Part shown: positions 8,640 through 18,188 of the stretch, one piece after another
How the letters are laid out: every line of letters starts with the position of its first letter
How positions within the stretch are numbered: position 1 is the stretch's first letter
The notes under the pieces: generated by a model
What the model was told of the DNA's origin: nothing
Seen by the model: only the letters and a program-made list of their open reading frames with translations
The model's database searches: none
Origin: Arthrobacter sp. PAMC25564
GTDB lineage: Bacteria; Actinomycetota; Actinomycetes; Actinomycetales; Micrococcaceae
Direction: 5' to 3'
Assembly: GCF_004798705.1 (NCBI RefSeq)
Contig: NZ_CP039290.1
Span: forward strand, 3,534,001-3,598,000
Length of the DNA: 64,000 nucleotides
Position numbers and translations under genes: made by a program

Positions 8640-9434
8640 TCAGGCGAAGGTGTCCTGCCAGATGTCGGACCCGAGCTTGATGACGAGCGTCCCCACCACG
8701 ATCAGGAACACGATCCGGATGAATTTGCTCCCCTGCTTGACGGCCGTCCGCGCGCCAAGGTAGCCGCCGGCCATGTTGGCCAGGCCCAGGACCAGCCCGA
8801 GCCCCCACAGCAGCGAGCCGTGCGGCAGGAAGAACATCAGGGCGCCGGCGTTGGTGGCCATGTTGACGATTTTTGCCTTGGCACTGGCCTCGAGGAAGGC
8901 GTAGCCCATCGCGGAGACGAGCGCGATGACCAGGAAGGAACCTGTTCCGGGGCCGAGCAGGCCGTCATAGAAGCCGATCACGGCCCCGATCAGGCAGGCC
9001 ACCACGTAGTGCCGGTGGCCCTCGTGCCGCAGCCTGGTCAGCTCACCGACGTTGGGCCGGAAGGCGGTGAACAGTGCGACGGCGACGAGCGCGGCGACGA
9101 TGATCGGCTTGAACAAGCTGGCCGGAAGCGTCGCCGCGAGCACCGCGCCGCCGAAGCTGCCGCCCAGGGCGATCACCGCCATCGGCACGGCGGTGCGCAG
9201 GTCCGGACGGACGCGGCGGTAGTAGGTCACGGCGCTCGTCGTCGTCCCGAAGATGGAACCCATCTTGTTCGTCGCCAGCGCCTGGACCGGGCTGATGCCC
9301 GGAACCAGCAGCATCGCCGGCAGCTGGATGAGTCCCCCGCCGCCGACGACGGCGTCCACCCAGCCGGCGGCGAAGCCTGCTACCACGATCAGGATGAGGG
9401 TGCTGAGCTGGATCGACTCGAGTCCGGAGACCAT
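8640..9434 (-). CDS. TauE/SafE (TSUP) family anion permease
   Basis: A 264-residue integral membrane protein of the sulfite exporter TauE/SafE family, which moves sulfonates, sulfite or other small organic/inorganic anions. The N-terminal FAAGWVDAVVGGGGLIQLP and the internal repeat LGPGTGSFLVIAL are the two family signature repeats, and about eight hydrophobic helices are visible. The ATG at 9434 is used; a TTG three codons upstream (9443) is an alternative, but only the ATG has a purine-rich GGAAGG, although very close. It starts 25 nt after the proS stop on the same strand, so it may be co-transcribed with proS. Substrate unknown. Confidence 0.85.
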   Translation of the reverse strand: MVSGLESIQLSTLILIVVAGFAAGWVDAVVGGGGLIQLPAMLLVPGISPVQALATNKMGSIFGTTTSAVTYYRRVRPDLRTAVPMAVIALGGSFGGAVLAATLPASLFKPIIVAALVAVALFTAFRPNVGELTRLRHEGHRHYVVACLIGAVIGFYDGLLGPGTGSFLVIALVSAMGYAFLEASAKAKIVNMATNAGALMFFLPHGSLLWGLGLVLGLANMAGGYLGARTAVKQGSKFIRIVFLIVVGTLVIKLGSDIWQDTFA

Positions 9435-9458
9435 GCCTTCCAAGAACAGCGCAGCGCG

Positions 9459-11270
9459 TCAGCTGTTGCGGACGGCGTTGACGACGTAGTCCACGGCCTT
9501 GTCAACGGCCACGTTCTCAGCGTTCCCGCTGCGGCGGTCCTTGATCTCCACGACGCCGTCCACCAGGCCGCGCCCGACGGCGAGGATGGTGGGCACGCCG
9601 ACGAGCTCGGCGTCGCCGAACTTCACCCCGGGGGAAACCTTGGGGCGGTCGTCGTAGATGACGTCCAGGCCCGCGGCCTCCAGCTCCAGTGCCAGCTTTT
9701 CCGCGGCGGCGAAGATTTCCTCGCCGCGGCCCACAGCCACGACGTGCACATCGGCCGGGGCGACGGCGCGCGGCCAGATCAGGCCCTTGTCGTCGTGGTT
9801 GGACTCGGCGAGGGCGGCGACGGCGCGGGTGACACCGACGCCGTAGGAGCCCATGGTCACGACGACCTGCTTGCCGTTCTGGTCCAGGACCTTCAGTTCG
9901 AGGGCTTCGGCGTATTTGCGGCCGAGCTGGAAGATGTGGCCCATTTCGATGCCGCGGGCGGTTTCCAGCGGACCGGAACCGTCGGGGGCCTCGTCACCGG
10001 CACGCACCTCGGTGCATTCGATCACGCCGTCCCAGCCGAAGTCGCGGCCGGCGACCAGGCCGAAGACATGCTTTCCGGCCTCGTTGGCGCCGGTGATCCA
10101 GGCGGAGCCGCTGACGACGCGGGGATCCACGAGGTAGAGCAGCTTGGCGGCGCCCTCGGTGCCCAGCAGGGGCGCGTCCAGGGTAAGGCCCGGGCCGAGG
10201 TAGCCCTTGACGATCAGGGGCTGCTTCTTGAGGTCTTCCTCGTTGGCGGCCTCGAGCGTGATTTCGCCGGCGATCGGCAGGAAGGAGCCGATGTTCGCCT
10301 CCACCCGCTTGAGGTCCACGCCGCGGTCGCCCGGCAGGCCGATGACGACGATCTGGCGTTCGCCGGTGGGCAGCGTCACGGCGAGCACGACGTTCTTGAG
10401 GGTGTCGGCGCCGGTCCAGGCGCCGCCGTCGGCCTCCGCGCGGGGAGCCAGCAGGTTGGCGGCGTCCACGAGGGTGTCGATCGTGGGGGTGTCCGGGGTG
10501 TCACGGACCTCCGCGGCGGGGGCATTGCTGAAGTCGATGTCCGCGGGGACGACGGTGGTGACGGCCTCGACGTTGGCCGCATAGCCGCCGGCGGAGCGGA
10601 CGAAGGTGTCCTCGCCGATCTCGGTGGGGTGCAGGAATTCCTCGCTCTTGGAGCCGCCCATGGCGCCGGCGGTGGCCGCGACCGGAATGACCTCGAGGCC
10701 CAGGCGCTCGAAGATCTTCAGGTAGGCGCCGCGGTGGGCGGCGTAGCTGGCATCCAGGCCGGCGTCGTCGACGTCGAAGGAGTAGGAATCCTTCATGATG
10801 AATTCGCGGCCACGCAGCAGGCCCGCCCGGGGCCGGGCCTCGTCGCGGTACTTGTTCTGGATCTGGTAGATGCTCAGCGGCAGGTCCTTGTACGAGGAGT
10901 ACAGGTCCTTGACCAGCAGGGTGAACATCTCCTCGTGGGTGGGGGCCAGCAGGTAGTCGTTGCCCTTACGATCCTTGAGCCGGAAGATGCCCTCGCCGTA
11001 CTCGGTCCAGCGGTTGGTGACCTCGTAGGGCTCCTTGGGCAGCAGCGCCGGGAAGTGGACCTCCTGCGCGCCGATGGCCGCCATTTCCTCACGGATGATC
11101 TCTTCGACCTTGCGCAGCACGCTCAGTCCCAGCGGCAGCCAGGTGTAGATGCCCGGCGCGGCCCGGCGGATGTATCCGGCCCGGACCAGGAGCCGGTGGC
11201 TGGCCACTTCGGCGTCGGCGGGATCTTCACGCAGGGTGCGCAGGAACAGCTTGGAAAGTCGAAGGACCAC
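9459..11270 (-). CDS. proS: prolyl-tRNA synthetase (bacterial type)
   Basis: A 603-residue class II aminoacyl-tRNA synthetase that charges tRNA-Pro. Motif 1 ([19 protein letters not shown]), motif 2 ([17 protein letters not shown]) and motif 3 ([14 protein letters not shown]) are in order, followed by the anticodon-binding domain. Between motifs 2 and 3 lies a long YbaK-like editing insertion (about residues 230-410) that removes misacylated alanine, which identifies the bacterial rather than the archaeal/eukaryotic type. The start is GTG at 11270. The gene is followed closely by the TSUP permease and preceded by a strong hairpin. Length is normal for the family. Confidence 0.97.
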   Translation of the reverse strand: MVLRLSKLFLRTLREDPADAEVASHRLLVRAGYIRRAAPGIYTWLPLGLSVLRKVEEIIREEMAAIGAQEVHFPALLPKEPYEVTNRWTEYGEGIFRLKDRKGNDYLLAPTHEEMFTLLVKDLYSSYKDLPLSIYQIQNKYRDEARPRAGLLRGREFIMKDSYSFDVDDAGLDASYAAHRGAYLKIFERLGLEVIPVAATAGAMGGSKSEEFLHPTEIGEDTFVRSAGGYAANVEAVTTVVPADIDFSNAPAAEVRDTPDTPTIDTLVDAANLLAPRAEADGGAWTGADTLKNVVLAVTLPTGERQIVVIGLPGDRGVDLKRVEANIGSFLPIAGEITLEAANEEDLKKQPLIVKGYLGPGLTLDAPLLGTEGAAKLLYLVDPRVVSGSAWITGANEAGKHVFGLVAGRDFGWDGVIECTEVRAGDEAPDGSGPLETARGIEMGHIFQLGRKYAEALELKVLDQNGKQVVVTMGSYGVGVTRAVAALAESNHDDKGLIWPRAVAPADVHVVAVGRGEEIFAAAEKLALELEAAGLDVIYDDRPKVSPGVKFGDAELVGVPTILAVGRGLVDGVVEIKDRRSGNAENVAVDKAVDYVVNAVRNS

Positions 11271-11358
11271 TAGATAGGTATCCGTTTCTGGGAAGTGCGG
11301 GGAAAACTGGCGAAAAACGTCTAGGTACTAATCTACCGCCAAGATTCCGCAGTCGAGA

Positions 11359-11391
11359 CTCCGCAGCCGGGCCGCGGTGGCCTCTGCGGAG
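11359..11391 (-). terminator. strong hairpin upstream of proS
   Basis: CTCCGCAG (11359-11366) pairs with CTGCGGAG (11384-11391), with an inner GGCC/GGCC stem closing a 5-nt loop. It sits between the GNAT stop (11426) and proS (11270) on the minus strand. There is no U-tract after it, so it is either a U-less terminator/attenuator or an mRNA-processing structure. Confidence 0.5.
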
Positions 11392-11425
11392 CGCTTGCCT
11401 GGCCCCCACAAGGACCGGGAACGAA

Positions 11426-12322
11426 TTAGAACAGGACGGTGGCGAAGGTGCCGACCTGCTGGAAGCCCACCCGCTCGTAGGTGGCGCGGGCCCGGGTGTT
11501 GAAGCCGTTGACGTAGAGGCTCGTGACCGGCGCCATCGTCTGGGCCATGACCACGACGGCGGCCATGTAGCCGGCGCTGAGGCCGAGGCCACGGAATTTG
11601 GGGTTCATCCAGACGCCCTGGACCTGGGTTGCCTCCGGCGTCACTGCGCCAAGCTCGGCCTTGAACACAACGTCCCCGTCGTCGTTCAGATGCGCCAGCG
11701 AATGCCCGGCCCGGATCAGGCCCTTGACCCGCCGGCTGTAGTACTCCCTGCCGCCGAGGTACGGAGAGTATCCCACTTCTTCCTCGAACATCGCGGCGCA
11801 GGCGGGAAGGATCTTGTCGAAATCCGCGAGCTGGCCGAAGCCCAGCGCGGGCTCCGGGCGGACGGCGGGCGGCCCGGAGATGCTCATCAGCGGCTGGTCT
11901 TCGCGGATTTCATGCGCAGTCTGGCCGAACTGCTCGAGGCCGGCGAAGAGGGCCATCACCGTTTCGGCCGGACCGAAGATCGAGGCGTAGCGGCGCCCGG
12001 AGTGGTGCGCAGCTGCCGCCACAAGGCCCGCCAGTTCGGGGTCCAGCTGCACGGGCACGAGGTTTGCGCCTGCCCAGCAGGCACCGAGGAGGGTTCCGCC
12101 GTCGAACACGCCAAGGATACTGGCACCGCCGGCAGTGGGCGACGCAGTTCCGGCCGCCTCCAGGTGGGACAGGATGAAGGCATTGGCGACCGGTTCCTGC
12201 CGGGCCAGTTCCAACAGTTGTGCAGTGTCCGCGCCGCCCAGGACGCGGACGGCGACGCCGGCAGCGGCGCCCTCCCTACGAGACGCTAACCACGGGGCTA
12301 CCCTTGACAGCATCTTCGCCAC
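11426..12322 (-). CDS. GNAT family N-acetyltransferase with DUF4081 N-terminal domain
   Basis: A protein of up to 298 residues. The N-terminal half (about 25-150) resembles DUF4081, and the C-terminal half is a GNAT acetyltransferase fold in which [20 protein letters not shown] gives beta4 and the acetyl-CoA pyrophosphate loop (R/G-x-x-G-x-G/S), and [19 protein letters not shown] gives the C-terminal strand-helix. Only two in-frame ATGs (12322, 12313) are available before the conserved region, so the 5' end overlaps the ispG 3' end by about 40 nt; this indicates coupled translation. In related actinobacteria this gene sits between ispG and proS. The acceptor substrate is unknown. Confidence 0.82.
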   Translation of the reverse strand: MAKMLSRVAPWLASRREGAAAGVAVRVLGGADTAQLLELARQEPVANAFILSHLEAAGTASPTAGGASILGVFDGGTLLGACWAGANLVPVQLDPELAGLVAAAAHHSGRRYASIFGPAETVMALFAGLEQFGQTAHEIREDQPLMSISGPPAVRPEPALGFGQLADFDKILPACAAMFEEEVGYSPYLGGREYYSRRVKGLIRAGHSLAHLNDDGDVVFKAELGAVTPEATQVQGVWMNPKFRGLGLSAGYMAAVVVMAQTMAPVTSLYVNGFNTRARATYERVGFQQVGTFATVLF

Positions 12323-13442
12323 CGGCCTCCCCCATCTCTTCAGCGATACGCATGGCCTCTTCGATCAGTGTCTCAACAATCTGGTCCTCAGGCACAGTCT
12401 TGATGACCTGGCCGCGCACAAAAATCTGCCCCTTGCCGTTCCCCGAGGCGACGCCAAGGTCCGCCTCGCGGGCTTCACCGGGACCGTTCACGACGCAGCC
12501 CATGACGGCGACGCGCAGCGGGATCTCCATGCCTTCAAGACCTGCGGTGACCTGCTCGGCGAGCGTGTACACGTCCACCTGGGCGCGGCCGCAGGACGGG
12601 CAGGAGACGATCTCGAGCTTGCGCGGGCGCAGGTTGAGCGACTGCAGGATCTGGTTGCCCACCTTGATTTCCTCCACCGGCGGCGCGGAGAGGGACACCC
12701 GGATGGTGTCGCCGATGCCGCGTGAGAGCAGCGCGCCGAAGGCCGTGGCGGACTTGATGGTGCCCTGGAATGCCGGTCCGGCCTCGGTGACGCCGAGGTG
12801 CAGCGGCCAGTCGCCCTGCTCGGCGAGCATCTCGTAGGCGGCGACCATGATGACCGGGTCATTGTGCTTGACCGAGATCTTGAAGTCGTGGAAGCCGTGC
12901 TCTTCAAACAGCGAGGCTTCCCAGACGGCAGATTCCACGAGGGCTTCCGGGGTGGCCTTACCGTACTTCTTCAGGATGCCGGGCTCCAGCGAGCCTGCGT
13001 TGATGCCGATGCGGATGGAGGTGCCGTGGTCCTTCGCGGCGCGCGCAATTTCCTTGACCTGGTCATCGAATTTGCGGATGTTGCCGGGGTTCACCCGCAC
13101 TGCCGCGCAGCCGGCCTCGATCGCCGCGAAGACGTATTTCGGCTGGAAGTGGATGTCCGCGATCACCGGGATCTGGGACTTCTTCGCGATGATCGGCAGC
13201 GCTTCGGCGTCGTCGGCGGACGGGCAGGCGACCCGCACGATGTCGCAGCCGGAGGCCGTCAGTTCGGCAATCTGCTGCAGGGTGGCGTTGATGTCCGTGG
13301 TCGGCGTCGTGGTCATCGACTGGACGCTGATCGGGGAATCGGAGCCGACGCCGACGGAACCGACCTTGATCTGGCGGGTCTTCCGGCGGGGGGCAAGAAC
13401 GGGGGGCGGTGCTGACGGCATTCCCAGGCTGACCGAGGTCAC
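12276..13442 (-). CDS. ispG: 4-hydroxy-3-methylbut-2-en-1-yl diphosphate synthase (flavodoxin)
   Basis: A 388-residue enzyme of the MEP isoprenoid pathway that reductively opens MEcPP to HMBPP using a [4Fe-4S] cluster. The TIM-barrel N-terminal half begins with [19 protein letters not shown], and the cluster ligands are Cys281 and Cys284 (CPSCGR) and Cys316 ([10 protein letters not shown]). The length is that of the short bacterial type without the plant insertion. The start is GTG at 13442, fixed by a strong AAGGAG seven to eight nt upstream. dxr, the first committed step of the same pathway, is 3.3 kb upstream on the same strand. Confidence 0.97.
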   Translation of the reverse strand: MTSVSLGMPSAPPPVLAPRRKTRQIKVGSVGVGSDSPISVQSMTTTPTTDINATLQQIAELTASGCDIVRVACPSADDAEALPIIAKKSQIPVIADIHFQPKYVFAAIEAGCAAVRVNPGNIRKFDDQVKEIARAAKDHGTSIRIGINAGSLEPGILKKYGKATPEALVESAVWEASLFEEHGFHDFKISVKHNDPVIMVAAYEMLAEQGDWPLHLGVTEAGPAFQGTIKSATAFGALLSRGIGDTIRVSLSAPPVEEIKVGNQILQSLNLRPRKLEIVSCPSCGRAQVDVYTLAEQVTAGLEGMEIPLRVAVMGCVVNGPGEAREADLGVASGNGKGQIFVRGQVIKTVPEDQIVETLIEEAMRIAEEMGEAGGEDAVKGSPVVSVS

Positions 13443-13488
13443 ATGGACTCCTTAGATCGAAGTATCGCTGGTCTGTTGGCGGGACGGG

Positions 13489-13782
13489 CTAGGCTGCGTG
13501 GTCGGCCAGGAGGCCGGTCAGCGGGGCCCACACGCTCGTCCGCGTGCCGGAGATGGCGCCGGCGGCAGCGAACGGATCCTGCTTCAGGAGTTCATTCAGG
13601 GCCTTCTCATCGGCCGCTTTGAAGATCAGCAGGGCGCCCGCTCCGTCCCCGTAGGGGCCGCTGGCGAGCAGCGCGCCTTCGCTTACCAGGCCCGCGGTCC
13701 ATTCGCGGTGCGCGGGACGGCTGGCGTCACGGGCATCGGAGGATTCAGCGTCGTATACGTACTCCACAGCAAAAACAGTCAT
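13489..13782 (-). CDS. YciI family protein
   Basis: A 97-residue single-domain YciI/dimeric alpha-beta barrel protein. The segment HREWTAGLVSEGALLASGPYGDGAGALLIF carries the family His and Asp/Gly region. The family includes putative muconolactone-isomerase-like enzymes, but no reaction is established for this subgroup. The ATG at 13782 has no Shine-Dalgarno, and a TAGTGT element lies about 7 nt upstream, so the transcript may be leaderless. It precedes ispG by 46 nt on the same strand. Confidence 0.8.
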   Translation of the reverse strand: MTVFAVEYVYDAESSDARDASRPAHREWTAGLVSEGALLASGPYGDGAGALLIFKAADEKALNELLKQDPFAAAGAISGTRTSVWAPLTGLLADHAA

Positions 13783-13867
13783 ACGGATACACTATCGCCC
13801 CGCCCGCCGGGTTCCCATCCGGGCCGCGGGAGCGGCCGTCCGGGCTCATTCCGGGGCTTTCCCGGGC

Positions 13868-14383
13868 TCAGCCCGGGAAGAAGACCCTGGCCAGCGCCGC
13901 GATACCGGCCGCCCACAGCATCGAGGTGAAGGTTCCGATGATGAACCGCTCGGCCGCCACCGGCGTCGCCTTCAGCTCGGCAAAGCGGCCCAGGCCCTTG
14001 ATGGCCACCACGTAGGCGATGGCCACCGGCTGGCCGGCAAGGATCGCGAAGCAGACCGCCAGCCGCTCGAGGACACCGATGATCGCGCCTCCCCGCAGGA
14101 TGCGTGCGTTGCTGACGGCCTCGGGCTCCGGCACCGGAGACGGTGCCTGCTGCGGCTGCTGGGCCGCTGAATCTGCCATATCACCGACGTTAACGGCCGG
14201 GTCAACGGTGACGTCGGCCGAGGGGTCCTCCACGGCGGCGGCGGCGCTGCCGTGACTGCCGGGACTGCTGGCGGCGTCGGCCCGTTCGTCGATGGTCCGG
14301 GCCAGCCGGAAGACCAGGGCGGTGACCGGCCAGCCGGCGAATCCCGCCGTGAGCAGGGCCACGGTGATCCAGAGGGCGTTCAC
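13868..14383 (-). CDS. small membrane protein coupled to SatD-like gene
   Basis: A 171-residue protein with one N-terminal membrane helix (about 1-25), an Ala/Pro/Asp-rich soluble linker (about 35-90), and two C-terminal hydrophobic segments (about 95-165, including RGGAIIGVLERLAVCFAILAG). I do not recognise a named domain, although the membrane segments resemble the small membrane partner usually found beside SatD genes. Its ATG overlaps the stop of the SatD-like gene (ATGA), so the two are translated together and probably act together. Confidence 0.72.
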   Translation of the reverse strand: MNALWITVALLTAGFAGWPVTALVFRLARTIDERADAASSPGSHGSAAAAVEDPSADVTVDPAVNVGDMADSAAQQPQQAPSPVPEPEAVSNARILRGGAIIGVLERLAVCFAILAGQPVAIAYVVAIKGLGRFAELKATPVAAERFIIGTFTSMLWAAGIAALARVFFPG

Positions 14384-15090
14384 CGGGCTCCTTCTGTGCT
14401 GTCATGGGCTGTGCTGTCATGGGCGAAGGCCAGCAGCATTTCCGCAGCGGGCCTCGCCGCCCATTCTTCCTGCCAGCCGGACCGCAGGAGCGCACGGCTC
14501 ACCGACTGTTCGGTGATTCCGAGTTTCCGCGCGGCCATCTTTTGCGTCCCGTGGGTGCCGGGATGGCCCTGCTGCACCGAGCGCAGCACGTCCACCACCT
14601 TCCATTGCGCCGCGGTCCGGTCCTGGACCAGCCGTCCGATCAGCCGCAGCACCGCCTCGGCGTTGGCGCAGGCCCTGGTTCCCGCCGATACCGCCGATAC
14701 CGCCGCGGATCCATCCGCGGGCGGCGCGGCATTTCGCGTTGGGAGGGTGCCGGAAACCACGGAGAGCGGCACATGGGCTGCTGCCGCCTTGGCCCGGTCC
14801 ACGGCGAGCCGGGCTGCCACGAACGCCGGTCCGGAGCCCTCGCGGGGGCTGGCCGGCAGCGGGAGGTCCACCGCCCCGACGCCGATCCCGACATACCACC
14901 GGCCGCTGCGCAGGGCATGCAGGGCGATCTCCACCACTTCGTCCGGGCGTTCCACCACGCCCTGGACCTCGTCGCCCACGGAGCGCTCGAAGCGCCCGGC
15001 GGTGGAGAGTGTGCCCAGCTCGGCGAGGAGCGCGGGGACCCGGTCGACGTCGGCAGTACTGCCGCGCTGGTCAATGGTCATCACGTACAT
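14380..15090 (-). CDS. SatD family protein with C-terminal helix-turn-helix
   Basis: A 236-residue SatD-family protein. The N-terminal part (YVMTIDQRGSTADVDRVPALL, then ALRSGRWYVGIGVGAVDLPLP) resembles the nucleotide-cyclase-like fold seen in SatD, and residues about 165-215 (GTQKMAARKLGITEQSVSRALLRSGW) form a sigma/MarR-like helix-turn-helix. SatD was first named in streptococcal acid tolerance; its biochemical role is not settled. The HTH suggests that it binds DNA, possibly its own AT-rich upstream region, which carries repeated CTGATA-type motifs. It is followed by a coupled membrane-protein gene. Confidence 0.72.
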   Translation of the reverse strand: MYVMTIDQRGSTADVDRVPALLAELGTLSTAGRFERSVGDEVQGVVERPDEVVEIALHALRSGRWYVGIGVGAVDLPLPASPREGSGPAFVAARLAVDRAKAAAAHVPLSVVSGTLPTRNAAPPADGSAAVSAVSAGTRACANAEAVLRLIGRLVQDRTAAQWKVVDVLRSVQQGHPGTHGTQKMAARKLGITEQSVSRALLRSGWQEEWAARPAAEMLLAFAHDSTAHDSTEGAR

Positions 15091-15105
15091 ACGGCAACCC
15101 TAAAA

Positions 15106-15170
15106 GGCTGATATTCAAAAATCAATCATATTCAACTGATTCGCGAAAATAAGCCGATATTAGCTGATAA
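15106..15170 (-). promoter_or_regulatory. AT-rich promoter/operator region with CTGATA-type repeats
   Basis: In this unusually AT-rich stretch upstream of the SatD-like gene, CTGAT[A/T]-like motifs start at 15108, 15136, 15154 (CCGATA) and 15164, and a TTAG...CTAA dyad surrounds the last. Repetition in a GC-rich genome suggests regulator binding; the SatD-like HTH protein is the obvious candidate, but this is inference. Confidence 0.4.
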
Positions 15171-15256
15171 CTAACGAAGTTCAACCCGGTTAACTGGCCC
15201 GGCGGGACCCACCGAGGCTGCCCACGCTGCCGGGGCGGGCGGACCCGGCGCCACCC

Positions 15257-15326
15257 GGAGGCACTTTGACACGAAACGCCCGGCGCCGTCGTCCATTTCG
15301 ACGCCGGACCACGGCAAAGTGCCCCC
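15257..15326. repeat. 70-nt inverted-arm intergenic element, copy B
   Basis: Arms GGAGGCACTTTGA (15257-15269) and GCAAAGTGCCCCC (15314-15326) pair at 11 of 13 positions around a 44-nt interior. It starts 24 nt downstream of the rseP stop codon on the minus strand. Confidence 0.75.
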
Positions 15327-15350
15327 GGGCCGCAGGGCAAGGCCGCCGGG

Positions 15351-16682
15351 TCAGCCGAAGAGGTTGACCGGCTTGACGATGTCCGCGTAGATCAGCAGCG
15401 CCCCCATGCCCATCAGCAGCACCGCCACCACATAGGTCACCGGGAGCAGTTTCGCGATGTCGAACGCGCCGGGATCAGGACGGCCGAACAGCTTGGCAAT
15501 CCGGCGCCGGGCCCCCTCGTAGAGCGCACCGGCCACGTGGCCGCCGTCGAGCGGCAACAGCGGAACGAGGTTGAAGACGGCCAGGGCGAAGTTGAGCCCG
15601 GCCAGCAGCCCGACGAGGACGGCCAGGCGGGACTGCAGCGGAACGTCCTCCATGGCGGCGACCTCGCCCGCCACGCGGCCCACGCCCACCACACTGATCG
15701 GCCCGTTGGGATCCCGGGGCTCCTCACTGAACGCCGCCTTCGCCACGCCCGCCACGCGCGCCGGGAGGTTCACGATGACGCCGGCGATCTGCTTGATGTT
15801 CTCGCCCGCCATCGGAAGCACGGCCGACGCCGGCTGCTGCACCAGCGCGGTCTGCGCGCCGATGCCCAGGAATCCGACGTCCTGGTAAAGGAGCTTGCCG
15901 TCTGCGTCCTTGGCCTGCCGGCCGTCGACGCCGACCACCGGGCGTGACGAGAGCACCGGGGTGACGGTGGTGGTCACCGGGGCGCCGTCGCGCTGAACCG
16001 TGATGCTGACCTGTTTGCCCGCCGAGGCGCGGATCCAGCCGGTGAGTTCGTCCCAGTTCGTGACAGCCTTGCCGTCAAAGGAGGTGATGACGTCGTTGGG
16101 CTTCAGTCCGGCGGCGGCCGCGGGGGTGAGCTTGCAGTCAGCGGAGTTCGGGTCCACGGTCTCGCCGGCCTTGACCTGGCATTTGGAGACGTCGGCGACC
16201 GTGGTGGTCTGCGCCGCGACGCCGAACCCCATCAGCAGCACTGCGGTCAGTACGACGCCGATCAGCATGTTCATCGCCGGTCCGCCGAGCATAACGATGA
16301 TTTTCTTCCAGACCGGGAGCCGGTAGAAGACACGGTTCTCATCTCCCGGGCCGACTTCCTCATGGGCCAGGGAGCGGGCGTCGGAGGCGAGGGACTGGAA
16401 CATGCCGGTACTGGAGGGACGGACCGTGCCGTCGTCCTTGTTCGGCGGGTACATGCCGATCATGGACACGTAGCCGCCCAGCGGGATGGCCTTGAAGCCG
16501 TACTCGGTCTCGCCCCTTTTCCGGGACCAGACGGTGGGCCCGAAGCCGATCATGTACTTGGTGACCCGGACCTTGAACAGCTTGGCGGGAAGCAGGTGCC
16601 CCACCTCGTGCAGGGCAATGGACACGGCGACGCCGATCGCCACGAAGACGACACCGAGGATAAAGAGGAGGACGGGGCTCAT
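15351..16682 (-). CDS. rseP: site-2 protease family intramembrane metalloprotease (RseP/RIP)
   Basis: A 443-residue zinc intramembrane protease that releases membrane-tethered regulators such as anti-sigma factors. HEVGH (residues 25-29) in the first membrane helix and the later LLPLDGGH motif near the C-terminus supply the zinc ligands. A periplasmic PDZ domain lies in between (AAAAGLKPNDVITSFDGKAV, about residues 185-205). About four membrane helices are visible. It lies 63 nt downstream of dxr on the same strand, the usual actinobacterial arrangement. No clear Shine-Dalgarno precedes the ATG. Confidence 0.93.
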   Translation of the reverse strand: MSPVLLFILGVVFVAIGVAVSIALHEVGHLLPAKLFKVRVTKYMIGFGPTVWSRKRGETEYGFKAIPLGGYVSMIGMYPPNKDDGTVRPSSTGMFQSLASDARSLAHEEVGPGDENRVFYRLPVWKKIIVMLGGPAMNMLIGVVLTAVLLMGFGVAAQTTTVADVSKCQVKAGETVDPNSADCKLTPAAAAGLKPNDVITSFDGKAVTNWDELTGWIRASAGKQVSITVQRDGAPVTTTVTPVLSSRPVVGVDGRQAKDADGKLLYQDVGFLGIGAQTALVQQPASAVLPMAGENIKQIAGVIVNLPARVAGVAKAAFSEEPRDPNGPISVVGVGRVAGEVAAMEDVPLQSRLAVLVGLLAGLNFALAVFNLVPLLPLDGGHVAGALYEGARRRIAKLFGRPDPGAFDIAKLLPVTYVVAVLLMGMGALLIYADIVKPVNLFG

Positions 16683-16745
16683 GCGTTGATCTGCTGCTTC
16701 CTGGAGACTTCTTGGCTAATTCGACACTTCTCTTCGGCGCGTTCC

Positions 16746-17930
16746 TTAGAGACTTCTGACGGCCAAACGATCGTGGGCCCGCGCGCGTGCCCACTTTTCA
16801 GCATCCAGCACGGACTCCACCGTCAGCCCGGAGGAGCCTGTGTGTTCGCTGAGTATGGCCTCGATCGTATCGACGATGTCGGTGAAGCGGATGCGGCCGG
16901 CGTGGAATGCCATCACGGCCTCCTCGTTCGCGGCGTTGAAGACCGCAGGGTAGGTGCTCCCCCGCCTGGCGGCGTCCTTCGCGAGGCCGACGGCGGGGAA
17001 GGCCACCGTGTCCAGCGGCTCGAACGTCCAGCTGGTGGCCGTGCTCCAGTCGCAGGCCCGGGCGGCCCGGGGCACGCGGTCCGGCCAGCCGAGGCCCAGG
17101 GCGATGGGCAGGCGCATGTCCGGCGGGGACGCCTGGACGATCGTGGAGCCGTCGACGAACTGGACCATCGAGTGGACCACGGACTGGGGATGGACGACGA
17201 CGTCGATCCGCTCCAGCGGGATGTCGAAGAGCAGGTGGGCCTCGATCACCTCAAGTCCCTTGTTGACGAGGCTGGCGGAGTTGGTGGTGACCATCAGGCC
17301 CATGTCCCAGGTCGGGTGCGCCAGGGCGTCCCGCGGGGAAACATCGTGCAACTGATCCCGGGTCCGGCCGCGGAACGGTCCGCCGGAGGCGGTCAGGATC
17401 AGCCGGTCCACCTCGGCCGCGGTGCCGGAGCGCAGGCACTGGGCGATGGCCGAATGCTCCGAATCCACCGGGACGATCTGGCCTTCGCGGGCCGCGGCCT
17501 TGACGAGGGCACCGCCGACAATGAGTGATTCCTTGTTGGCCAGGGCCAGGGTCGCCCCGGACTTGAGCGCGGCCAGGGTGGGTGCCAGTCCGATGGAGCC
17601 GGTGATGCCGTTGAGGACGACGTCGGCCGGAACCTCGGCGATCCGGGTGGAGGCGTCCGGGCCGGTGATAAGTTCGGGCCGGTACCCGGCCAGGCCCGCG
17701 GAGCGGGCGGCGTCGTCGATCAGCTTTTGCAGGACGGAGGCGTCTCCGGCGGCAACGCCGACCGCCCGGGCCCGGGTGTGCACGGCCTGCCGGGCGAGGA
17801 GCCCGAGGTTCCCGCCGCCGGCGCTGAGCGCCACGACCTCGAAAAGGTGGGCGGCGCCGTCGACGACGTCAATCGCCTGTGTGCCGATGGAACCGGTGGA
17901 CCCGAGGATGACGATCTTGCGCGGCTGCAT
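16746..17930 (-). CDS. dxr: 1-deoxy-D-xylulose-5-phosphate reductoisomerase
   Basis: A 394-residue NADPH-dependent enzyme that converts DXP to MEP, the first committed step of the MEP pathway. [10 protein letters not shown] (residues 9-18) is the NADPH-binding motif; [15 protein letters not shown] and [11 protein letters not shown] carry the metal and substrate residues; [16 protein letters not shown] and the [13 protein letters not shown] region are the C-terminal signatures. The ATG at 17930 has no Shine-Dalgarno, and a GGGATACT element sits about ten nt upstream, so the transcript may be leaderless. It is first in the dxr-rseP pair. Confidence 0.96.
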   Translation of the reverse strand: MQPRKIVILGSTGSIGTQAIDVVDGAAHLFEVVALSAGGGNLGLLARQAVHTRARAVGVAAGDASVLQKLIDDAARSAGLAGYRPELITGPDASTRIAEVPADVVLNGITGSIGLAPTLAALKSGATLALANKESLIVGGALVKAAAREGQIVPVDSEHSAIAQCLRSGTAAEVDRLILTASGGPFRGRTRDQLHDVSPRDALAHPTWDMGLMVTTNSASLVNKGLEVIEAHLLFDIPLERIDVVVHPQSVVHSMVQFVDGSTIVQASPPDMRLPIALGLGWPDRVPRAARACDWSTATSWTFEPLDTVAFPAVGLAKDAARRGSTYPAVFNAANEEAVMAFHAGRIRFTDIVDTIEAILSEHTGSSGLTVESVLDAEKWARARAHDRLAVRSL

Positions 17931-18188
17931 GGCTTAAGTATCCCGTATTGCGGCTCACGGTCCTTCCGCGGGACCGGCTCCACTTCGGGGCCCGCTGTTT
18001 CTGGGCCCGCTGTGCCCTGGCTCAGCCGTTTGCCGGATATGGCCGCTATGGGATCGCCATTGCGGCCGTTTGCGGCAAACCGACGAACAATCGCGACGAC
18101 GGCACCGCCCACCCGACGGCGCCGCCCACCATCAGGCCGTGGATCGCAGCACATTGACGCCACGCACGCCAGGCGTAACGTGGGAAAC

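Noticed and set aside
8820-11273. An 817-residue open frame on the plus strand opposite the TSUP and proS genes
   Set aside because: It mirrors proS codon for codon in antisense, a common artefact of GC-rich third positions; its protein has no recognisable domain.
11271-11425. T-box riboswitch before proS
   Set aside because: No AGGGUGGNACCGCG-type antiterminator core is present; only a simple hairpin is seen.
15122-15340. A 72-residue minus-strand frame between rseP and the SatD gene
   Set aside because: It runs through the 70-nt element and the AT-rich promoter; codon use is atypical.
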